Shown piece after piece: positions 1-5,055 of a stretch of DNA of 5,055 nt. This DNA is from Bacteroidota bacterium (GTDB lineage Bacteria; Bacteroidota; Bacteroidia; Bacteroidales; JAADJA01), in the NCBI GenBank assembly GCA_024278155.1, contig JAJRTT010000053.1, forward strand, positions 1 to 5,055, written 5' to 3'. The notes beneath the pieces were generated by a model that worked only from the letters and a program-made list of their open reading frames with translations, had not been told where the DNA came from and ran no database searches. The position numbers and the translations under genes were made by a program. The stretch's first letter is position 1. Every line of letters begins with the position of its first letter.

Positions 1-1095
1 ATCCCATTTAAAAATGTTTACCTCACGGGAATAGTCAGGGACAAGCAAGGCCGGAAAATGTCGAAGCAACTGGGGAATTCCCCTGATCCCATTAAGTTGA
101 TCAATATTTATGGTGCGGATGGCGTCAGGGTTGGGATGTTGCTGACGTCCCCTGCCGGAAACGACCTTCCATTCGATGAAGGATTATGCGAACAAGGCCG
201 GAATTTCAGTAATAAAATATGGAATGCCCTCCGTTTGGTAAAAGGTTGGGAAGTGGACGAAAACATTCCACAACCCGATTATGCAAAAGTGTCAACCCAA
301 TGGTTCGATGCCAAATTAAACGCAATCCTTGAAAACATTGAAGACCAATTTTCGAAATACCGTATTTCGGATGCCCTGATGGCCGTTTATAAATTGGTTT
401 GGGACGATTTCTGTTCCTGGTATTTGGAGATGATAAAACCCGCATATCAGCAACCTATTGACAAACAAACCTACGAAAGTACCATAGGGTTTTTTGAAAA
501 ACTGATGAAAATCCTCCATCCGTTCATGCCTTTTATTTCTGAAGAAATCTGGCATATCCTCGGCGACAGGACAGAAGATGAAAGTATCATGGTTTCCGAT
601 ATGCCCGAAGTAAAACCTTATGATGCTGATTTATTGAAAGGTTTTGAAATGGAAATGCAGGTGATTATGGCCTTGCGCAATATCAGAAAGGAAAAGAATA
701 TTTCCTTTAAGGAAACGATGGAGCTTTTTGTGAAGAAAAACAATGAACAGAAACCCGATCACACTTTTGATAATGTAATTTCCAAATTGTGCAACCTAAG
801 CAAGATAGATTATGTGAGTGAGAAAGTTGAAGGTGCTGTTTCTTTCCTTGTGAAATCCACTGAGTTTTATGTTCCACTTGTTGGGTCTATTGATGTTGAG
901 GCCGAAATCAAGAAACTTCAGGAGGAATTAAAATATACCAAAGGTTTCCTCATCGGGGTAACGAAAAAACTGAGCAACGAACGTTTTGTGAACAATGCCC
1001 CCGATGCCGTTGTCAATAAGGAAAAAGCCAAGCAGGCCGATGCCGAAAGCAAGATAAAGGTGATAGAAGATCAGATTGCTTCTTTGTTGAAGTAA
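1..1095 (+). CDS. valS: Valine--tRNA ligase (ValRS), C-terminal part, 5' truncated by window edge
   Basis: This is the end of the class I cytoplasmic enzyme that charges tRNA-Val with valine. The frame is open from base 1, so the ATG at 58 is an internal methionine (the M of KMSKS) and not a start. About 364 residues are visible of a protein usually near 880. In window numbering, residues 19-23 read KMSKQ followed by LGNSPDP. This is the KMSKS loop that binds ATP and stabilises the adenylate, with Gln in the last position and both lysines kept. The helical anticodon-binding domain spans about residues 100-240 and includes PFMPFISEEIW. The last ~65 residues, rich in Lys and Glu and containing KLSNERFVNNAP, form the C-terminal coiled coil typical of ValRS. 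The HIGH motif and editing domain lie upstream of the window. The gene ends with TAA and converges on the RDD gene 66 bases later. The family call is very secure. Confidence 0.98.
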   Translation: MPFKNVYLTGIVRDKQGRKMSKQLGNSPDPIKLINIYGADGVRVGMLLTSPAGNDLPFDEGLCEQGRNFSNKIWNALRLVKGWEVDENIPQPDYAKVSTQWFDAKLNAILENIEDQFSKYRISDALMAVYKLVWDDFCSWYLEMIKPAYQQPIDKQTYESTIGFFEKLMKILHPFMPFISEEIWHILGDRTEDESIMVSDMPEVKPYDADLLKGFEMEMQVIMALRNIRKEKNISFKETMELFVKKNNEQKPDHTFDNVISKLCNLSKIDYVSEKVEGAVSFLVKSTEFYVPLVGSIDVEAEIKKLQEELKYTKGFLIGVTKKLSNERFVNNAPDAVVNKEKAKQADAESKIKVIEDQIASLLK

Positions 1096-1146
1096 ATTGG
1101 GAATACGTAAAACAGAATTTAGATTGCTTATTTGTTGAACTCAAAT

Positions 1147-1168
1147 TGCCAATGAGTATTCTCAGGCA
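1147..1168. terminator. Imperfect hairpin between convergent valS and RDD genes, possible weak terminator
   Basis: TGCC (1147-1150) pairs with GGCA (1165-1168), and TGAG (1153-1156) pairs with CTCA (1161-1164). The loop is TATT, and AA (1151-1152) is bulged on the left arm. The 8-bp stem sits between two converging genes and covers the TGA stop of the minus-strand RDD gene (1162-1164). Neither strand has a T-run right after the stem, so it does not fit the classic intrinsic terminator well. It could still end or stabilise transcripts from both sides, or be chance. Confidence 0.3.
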
Positions 1169-1863
1169 TTGTAATAATTATAATCTTTCACAATAGTCTC
1201 CAAAAAATCAAGTGGGACCATCTTGGTTTCAATGCCCGTAATGGATATTGTCTTCTTGAATAATAAGCCGACCATTTTATATTCCATTTCTTTTCGGGCT
1301 TTTTTCGTGACCATTTTGATGAGTTCGATATCTTTGTCGGAAAGCCTGTTTACAGGAATCTTCTTAAACTCGGGTTTGTAATCTTCCCCAATATTCGTAA
1401 AAACCGTTTCAGCATAGGAGACTGTTGGGTTTAGCCTGATAACCATTGTCCCGGCGGCAAGGTCGCCAAGCCTTTGGCTCAATTTGGAAATAACGACTAC
1501 CAATATACCGATACCGGCAATGGAATCGACCGGCCTAAGCAAGGCCCTTATGAAATACTGGAATATGCTCGCCCTTTCCGCCTTCAGGTTCACCACTTTA
1601 AGTTTTCTGAAAATCTTCCCAATGCTTTGGCCGTTCAGGAATATCTCGGAAAGAAAATGATAGAAAAAAAATAAAAGGCTTATCAAGAGCCAGTATACGG
1701 TTGTTTTTTCTATATTTGACCACTCGATAACGAGGGAAGCTAAAATGATAAAACCAAAAAGGATTAGGTAGTCAATGATATATGCTATTAAACGGTCCCC
1801 AATCCCGGCCCTTTGGGTTTCGAGGTTTACATTTTGGGAAGTGTTTATTATAAAATTCTCCAT
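1162..1863 (-). CDS. RDD-family integral membrane protein
   Basis: This 233-residue inner-membrane protein has an N-terminal RDD domain and a cytosolic tail. Hydrophobic segments lie at about residues 25-47, 56-76 and 112-126. The residues that name the family are visible: R24 just before the first helix, D31 inside it, and D113 at the start of the third hydrophobic segment. Other family signatures are NGQSIGKIFRKLKVV (77-91) and RLGDLAAGT (131-139). Residues ~145-233 form a hydrophilic, mostly helical tail ending in PLDFLETIVKDYNYYNA, which I recall from related proteins in this gene context. Some RDD proteins have been linked to ion or solute transport, but the function of this subgroup is unknown. 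The gene is transcribed away from the SpoIIM-like gene with 12 bases between the starts. The ATG (complement of 1861-1863) is chosen because the R24/D31 region then sits at the usual distance from the N-terminus; no Shine-Dalgarno is seen. A T8 run (complement of 1664-1671) lies in the second membrane segment. Confidence 0.9.
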   Translation of the reverse strand: MENFIINTSQNVNLETQRAGIGDRLIAYIIDYLILFGFIILASLVIEWSNIEKTTVYWLLISLLFFFYHFLSEIFLNGQSIGKIFRKLKVVNLKAERASIFQYFIRALLRPVDSIAGIGILVVVISKLSQRLGDLAAGTMVIRLNPTVSYAETVFTNIGEDYKPEFKKIPVNRLSDKDIELIKMVTKKARKEMEYKMVGLLFKKTISITGIETKMVPLDFLETIVKDYNYYNA

Positions 1864-1875
1864 AATTAATTTGCA
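1864..1875. other. 12-base divergent intergenic junction
   Basis: Only AATTAATTTGCA separates the ATG of the RDD gene from the ATG of the SpoIIM-like gene. There is no room for a promoter or ribosome binding site of the usual form on either side. The promoters must therefore lie inside the opposing coding sequences, or one transcript must be nearly leaderless. The TTAATTTG at 1866-1873 resembles the Bacteroidota -7 element TAnnTTTG with one mismatch, but its transcript would begin at or after the ATG at 1876. I do not call it a promoter. Confidence 0.6.
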
Positions 1876-2853
1876 ATGCGTGAGGTTACGTTTTCAAGGA
1901 AAAATGGTTCCCGTTGGGTTGAGTTCGAATCGTATCTCGATAAATCGAAAACATTTAACCCTGATCGCCTTGCCCGTCTTTATATCGAGCTTACCGATGA
2001 TCTGGCATATGCCCAAACCTTTTATCCCAACAGCAAAACTACTAAATATTTAAACCAACTTACCGTAAAAGCCCATCAGGCATTATATAAAAGGAGCCAG
2101 GGAAAAAAGTTTACTATCGGGCATTTTTTTTTGACAGGATATCCGCTGGTGTTGTACAGGAACAGAAGGAAAATGTTTTATTCCTTTTTATTTATGCTGG
2201 TTGCTGCCATTATCGGAGCTGTTTCTGTAGCTCATGATGATGGGTTTGCCCGGCTTGTCCTGAGTGATTCCTATGTAAATATGACCCTCGATAACATTGA
2301 ACAGGGGAAACCCATGGCAGTATATGAAAGCAAGGGCAGTGGCGAGATGTTCATGTTTATCGCTTGGAACAATATCAAGGTATCCTTTCTCATTTTTGCC
2401 GCTGGGATATCCTTTTCGGTCGGGACCTGGTTCTTGTTGTTCACAAATGGGGTTATGTTGGGCGTTTTCCAGTATTTCTTTTATCAGAAGGGATTGTTCC
2501 TCACATCCTTCCTTACCATTTGGTTGCATGGTACCATCGAGATTTTTTCTTTTGTCGTGGCGGGCGCTTCCGGCTTATTGGTGGGCAACAGCCTTCTGTT
2601 CCCGGGAACTTATCCCCGTGGGCTTTCATTGCGGAAAGGGGCTATGGAAGGGGTGAAAATGCTCAGCGGGCTGATCCCCTTTTTTATTGTGGCTGCTTTT
2701 ATCGAGAGTTATGTCACAAGGCATTCCGATTACTCGGTTGCCGCCGATTGGACAATTATTGGGTCATCCGTGGCCGTTCTCATATTTTATTTTTTCATTT
2801 ATCCGCTAATGGTTTATAAAAAACAGGATTATGACATAAAACAAACGAATTAA
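1876..2853 (+). CDS. SpoIIM-family (stage II sporulation protein M-like) integral membrane protein
   Basis: This is a 325-residue polytopic membrane protein. Residues 1-95 are a soluble, largely helical cytosolic region beginning MREVTFSRKN, a typical opening for this group in Bacteroidota. Hydrophobic segments follow at about 101-119, 167-197, 207-237, 263-279 and 292-314. The SpoIIM family core is visible as WLHGTIEI (216-223; H218, G219, E222), the AFIESYVTR segment (274-282) with an acidic residue (E277) in the membrane, and the glycine-rich stretch between them. In Bacillus subtilis SpoIIM works in the SpoIID-SpoIIM-SpoIIP engulfment complex. Neither partner is present here and Bacteroidota do not sporulate, so the name only marks homology. 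The gene heads a co-directional run of membrane-protein genes and diverges from the RDD gene. The ATG at 1876 has no Shine-Dalgarno. A T9 tract at 2124-2132 falls at residues 83-86, before the first membrane segment. Confidence 0.92.
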   Translation: MREVTFSRKNGSRWVEFESYLDKSKTFNPDRLARLYIELTDDLAYAQTFYPNSKTTKYLNQLTVKAHQALYKRSQGKKFTIGHFFLTGYPLVLYRNRRKMFYSFLFMLVAAIIGAVSVAHDDGFARLVLSDSYVNMTLDNIEQGKPMAVYESKGSGEMFMFIAWNNIKVSFLIFAAGISFSVGTWFLLFTNGVMLGVFQYFFYQKGLFLTSFLTIWLHGTIEIFSFVVAGASGLLVGNSLLFPGTYPRGLSLRKGAMEGVKMLSGLIPFFIVAAFIESYVTRHSDYSVAADWTIIGSSVAVLIFYFFIYPLMVYKKQDYDIKQTN

Positions 2854-2881
2854 ATTTAGGGAAGAACGGGATTTTGGTCAA

Positions 2882-3718
2882 TTGATCAGCGCAAGCTTCG
2901 AGTTTATCAAAGTGGAATTTAAAACACTCATACGGCTGTTTGTTTATATTGCCGGGCCCATGCTCGTTTTTAGCCTTTTGATCAGCATACCGTCATCTAT
3001 TAAAACAATGATTTTTGTTTATGGAGGTGGCCTTGCCAATAGTTCTGACCTGTCCGGGTTATTTGGCTCTGTTGGATGGTCATCGTTTGCGTCTATTTTC
3101 CAGGGCTTTGCCGGATTGCTGTTTTTCGTTTCCGTTTACGAGTACATAAGGCTTTACGAAGAGGGCAAAATGGAAATTACGGTAAAAGATGTTTGGGAAA
3201 AGGTGAAAAAGAATTTCTGGATGTATTTTGGGGCCGGGATTCTTGTGGCCTTAATGATTGGGGCCGGGTTTATTTTCCTCCTGATACCTGGTATATACCT
3301 CGCTGTTGCTTCTTCGCTGACCTTTATGGTAATTACCATGGAAAGGGTGGATGTCGGGAAGGCCATTGGCAGAAGTATGGATTTGATCAAAGGGAACTGG
3401 TGGTCCACTTTTGGATATTACCTCGTGAATATCTTTATCCAATTGCTTATTATATATACTGTTGCATTGCCCTTGATTTTCCTTAACACAACTTTTATTG
3501 CAGGCTATATTGCAACCGGTGCCGAGGCCTTGCCTTTTTGGTATTATATTGTGTTTGCATTATTTACAATTGTTTCAACGGTTATTACAATGGCAGGGTC
3601 ACTGATTATGTATGTTGCGGTAAGTTTTAAGTATTTTTCATTGGTCGAGGTGAAAGAACAAATTGGGCTGAAGAGACAAATAGCTGAAATGGGCAATGGG
3701 CAGGAACAGGATGTATAG
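2882..3718 (+). CDS. Polytopic membrane protein resembling the glycerophosphodiesterase membrane domain; start uncertain
   Basis: Counted from a TTG at 2882, this protein has 278 residues and is hydrophobic throughout. Likely membrane segments are about 15-38, 66-90, 115-136, 138-152 (possibly re-entrant), 174-204 and 220-246. The stretch from FLLIPGIYLAV (132-142), through KAIGRSMDLIKGNWW (160-174), resembles the membrane domain found in some glycerophosphodiester phosphodiesterases and in DUF975/YciC-like proteins. No catalytic phosphodiesterase domain is present, so no enzyme activity should be assigned. The C-terminus (KYFSLVEVKEQIGLKRQI, 250-267) fits the Bacteroidota members found beside SpoIIM/DUF4129 genes. 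The frame is open back to 2840. Codons from ATT 2849 encode IKFREERDFGQ directly before the TTG, and RDFG-type N-termini are what I recall for this family. The true start may therefore be ATT 2849, which overlaps the preceding TAA stop. The only other ATG codons in frame lie inside the first membrane segment or later. The gene overlaps the next one by 23 or 8 bases. Confidence 0.82.
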   Translation: MISASFEFIKVEFKTLIRLFVYIAGPMLVFSLLISIPSSIKTMIFVYGGGLANSSDLSGLFGSVGWSSFASIFQGFAGLLFFVSVYEYIRLYEEGKMEITVKDVWEKVKKNFWMYFGAGILVALMIGAGFIFLLIPGIYLAVASSLTFMVITMERVDVGKAIGRSMDLIKGNWWSTFGYYLVNIFIQLLIIYTVALPLIFLNTTFIAGYIATGAEALPFWYYIVFALFTIVSTVITMAGSLIMYVAVSFKYFSLVEVKEQIGLKRQIAEMGNGQEQDV

Positions 3719-4445
3719 CTTTTTGAAATCCATATCAAATCCAGGCACAATCAGGATCAATCCCTCAATGCTTGTTGCAATCCTTCTTTTGGTGGCCGTG
3801 AACGTAAATGTGTTTTCGGGGGAAAGGCCTGCTCCCAATATCAGGAAGTTTGACGATGAACTGATTGAGCAGATGATCCAGGACGATAATTTCTTTTATC
3901 TCCAAAAAGAGGAAGTGCGCCCGGGCATTGATTATGCGTTCGTAAACTGGATACAAAAAATGTTGAACCTGGTTTTTGGGAATCGTATCGCCAAGGCCAT
4001 TTTTTCCAATCTTCACCTGATAATCCTGTTTATTGCACTGGTGTTGGTGATTATGAAAATAAGCAAGCTGTCCCCGTCCAAGATCTTTTACAAGGTTGAA
4101 AAAACTGTCCCGGAACACTTTTCCATTGATGAACAATCCATTGCTTCCGTTGATTTTGCCGATTTAATTGCCAGCGCACTGACCAAGCAGAACTACCGCC
4201 TTGCCTTGCGCTACCATTACCTTGAATTGTTGAAAATACTTTCAGATAAAGGATTCATTGATTGGAACCCGCATAAAACAAATTATGAAATCGTGGACGA
4301 GCTTAGGGGAAAGCCCTTTCGGGACAATTTCAGGTCGTTGGCGCTTGTATTTGAATATGTGTGGTACGGTGAATTCAAGATCAATGAAAGTGGGTTTTTG
4401 GAAGTGAAAAACGATTTTTTGAAATTGAAAGAACAAATAATATAA
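3696..4445 (+). CDS. DUF4129 domain membrane protein
   Basis: This is a 249-residue protein with an N-terminal hydrophobic stretch (about 23-41, signal peptide or anchor), a polar extracytoplasmic part (44-100) and a second membrane helix (about 104-121). It ends in a helical domain of ~95 residues placed in the cytoplasm by this topology. That last part matches DUF4129: NYRLALRYHYLELLKILSDKG (166-186), then WNPHKTNYE (190-198) and FEYVWYGEF (219-227), whose aromatic YVWYGEF block is the clearest signature. DUF4129 also occurs at the C-terminus of TgpA-like transglutaminases, but no transglutaminase domain is present here. The region before the second helix (KFDDELIEQMIQDDNFFY, 51-68) fits the Bacteroidota form. 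Two starts are possible. ATG 3696 overlaps the upstream gene by 23 bases; ATG 3711 overlaps its stop as ATGTATAG and has AGGAACAGG just before it. Both suggest translational coupling, and I slightly prefer 3711. The molecular function is unknown. Confidence 0.9.
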   Translation: MGRNRMYSFLKSISNPGTIRINPSMLVAILLLVAVNVNVFSGERPAPNIRKFDDELIEQMIQDDNFFYLQKEEVRPGIDYAFVNWIQKMLNLVFGNRIAKAIFSNLHLIILFIALVLVIMKISKLSPSKIFYKVEKTVPEHFSIDEQSIASVDFADLIASALTKQNYRLALRYHYLELLKILSDKGFIDWNPHKTNYEIVDELRGKPFRDNFRSLALVFEYVWYGEFKINESGFLEVKNDFLKLKEQII

Positions 4446-4447
4446 AT

Positions 4448-5055
4448 TTGAAAATACCAAAGTTCTATATCGTCCTTGTGTCCGTTAGCATCCTTTTATT
4501 TATTGTGGTGGAAATGTTGCGCGACAGGCCCGTTTCGTGGGAGGCCACATTTTCCTCGCGCGAAACCATGCCCTATGGGACCTATGCTTTTTATAAGTTG
4601 GCGCTCGGGATTTTCCCAGGGAAAACAATTCGCAAGAATTTTGGGAATTACGGAAAAATGTTTGAAGAAGAGGGCATCGGGGATGAGATGCTCCTGATTG
4701 TCAATTCTGAATTTTACACCGATGAATATTACATCAAGGATATCCTTTCCTATGTGGACAAAGGCCACCAGGTATTTATCTCCTCTTTTCAATTTGATGG
4801 GTTTTTAATGGATACTTTGGGTGTTTCCACATTTAGTAAGTACAACGGTATTGGAAGGGGTAATGCCGTGCGTTTTGTCTTCTCCGATAGTTTGTTGAAC
4901 GAGGATTCCGCTTTCACTTATAAGTTTGCGCTGTATTCGTATTTTGTTGAAAACGATACTGCCGCCTATGAAGTCTTGGGACGCTTCGAAAACGGGAAAC
5001 CAAATTTCCTGAAATTCAAGATAGGGAAGGGGGAGCTTTTCCTCAACACGGTTCC
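4448..5055 (+). CDS. DUF4350 domain protein, 3' truncated by window edge
   Basis: An open frame runs from a TTG at 4448, two bases after the DUF4129 stop, to the window end (202 complete codons; related proteins are about 400). The translation starts MKIPKFYIVLVSVSILLF, a basic residue pair followed by one membrane anchor (about 6-23). The rest would be outside the membrane and begins with RDRPVSWEATFSSRETMPYG (25-44), matching the W-x-x-TF...PYGTY block of Bacteroidota DUF4350 proteins. Residues 81-112 alternate predicted strand, helix and strand (LLIVNSEF, then YIKDILSYVDKGHQVFIS), as in the Rossmann-like, amidotransferase-like fold of this family; no catalytic triad can be judged from the part seen. 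The frame has no ATG between its upstream stop (4385-4387) and the TTG. The next ATG (codon 23) would remove the anchor, so TTG is the best start. The spacing points to co-translation with the DUF4129 gene. The function is unknown. Confidence 0.88.
   Translation, partial: MKIPKFYIVLVSVSILLFIVVEMLRDRPVSWEATFSSRETMPYGTYAFYKLALGIFPGKTIRKNFGNYGKMFEEEGIGDEMLLIVNSEFYTDEYYIKDILSYVDKGHQVFISSFQFDGFLMDTLGVSTFSKYNGIGRGNAVRFVFSDSLLNEDSAFTYKFALYSYFVENDTAAYEVLGRFENGKPNFLKFKIGKGELFLNTV

Noticed and set aside
58..60. ATG as a start for the first gene
   Set aside because: The frame is open to base 1, and this methionine is the M of the KMSKS-type loop, so the gene begins outside the window.
920..925. AGGAGG, a perfect Shine-Dalgarno-like sequence
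   Set aside because: It lies inside valS coding for the C-terminal coiled coil (QEE) and no start codon follows at a useful distance.
1711..1718. TATATTTG, a perfect match to the Bacteroidota -7 element
   Set aside because: No TTG lies about 19 bases upstream, the site is inside the RDD gene, and six fixed bases occur by chance often enough in AT-leaning DNA. It is kept only as a possibility in the divergent-junction finding.
2188..2529. 113-codon open frame on - opposite the SpoIIM-like gene
   Set aside because: Composition is that of an antisense reading of membrane helices; no motif or start signal supports it.
2364..2819. 151-codon open frame on + inside the SpoIIM-like gene
   Set aside because: It lies wholly within a well-supported gene in another frame, and its translation is rich in Cys, Trp and Arg with no recognisable motif. 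It is a shadow frame.
1876..2853. A sporulation role, from similarity to SpoIIM
   Set aside because: Bacteroidota do not sporulate, and no SpoIID or SpoIIP homologue is nearby; SpoIIM-family proteins occur widely outside spore formers.
2882..3718. Glycerophosphodiester phosphodiesterase activity
   Set aside because: Only the membrane-domain-like part is present; there is no catalytic domain in the protein, so naming an enzyme would be unsupported.
3765..4136. 123-codon open frame on - opposite the DUF4129 gene
   Set aside because: It is antisense to a gene with clear family signatures, rich in His and Asn, with no domain and no supporting context.

Overview
The window looks like a piece of a Bacteroidota chromosome (a Cytophagia, Sphingobacteriia or similar lineage; I cannot resolve it further). 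The support is the valyl-tRNA synthetase sequence, with its KMSKQ signature and the GNDLPFDEGLCEQGRNF stretch typical of the phylum. It is also supported by starts that mostly lack a Shine-Dalgarno sequence, and by a gene set (RDD, SpoIIM-like, polytopic membrane protein, DUF4129, DUF4350) that is a familiar neighbourhood in this phylum.

Layout. Bases 1-1095 (+) hold the C-terminal 364 residues of valS, with its beginning outside the window. A 66-base convergent gap (1096-1161) contains only a short imperfect hairpin. An RDD-family membrane protein follows on the minus strand (1162-1863). Only 12 bases separate its start from that of a divergent SpoIIM-like membrane protein (1876-2853, +). 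The SpoIIM-like gene opens a compact co-directional run: a polytopic membrane protein resembling the glycerophosphodiesterase membrane domain (2882-3718, perhaps really starting at 2849), a DUF4129 protein (start 3696 or 3711, to 4445), and a DUF4350 protein (TTG start at 4448, running off the window end). Junctions in this run are tight: a 28-base gap or a 3-base overlap, then an overlap of 23 or 8 bases, then a 2-base gap. No stretch above 300 bases lacks a gene, and I see no tRNA, rRNA, CRISPR array, insertion sequence or phage signal.

How the genes fit together. valS is housekeeping and unrelated to the rest. The other five proteins are all predicted to be membrane-embedded or membrane-anchored. 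In Bacteroidota such sets are commonly followed by a MoxR-type AAA+ ATPase and a DUF58 (VWA-like) protein, which I would expect just after 5055 but cannot see. The likely picture is an inner-membrane assembly tended by a MoxR chaperone-like ATPase; its substrate and physiological role are not established. The SpoIIM name should not be read as sporulation. The most interesting points are this uncharacterised module, the extremely short divergent junction, two genes with apparently non-ATG starts, and a T9 tract in the SpoIIM-like gene where loss of one base gives an immediate stop.
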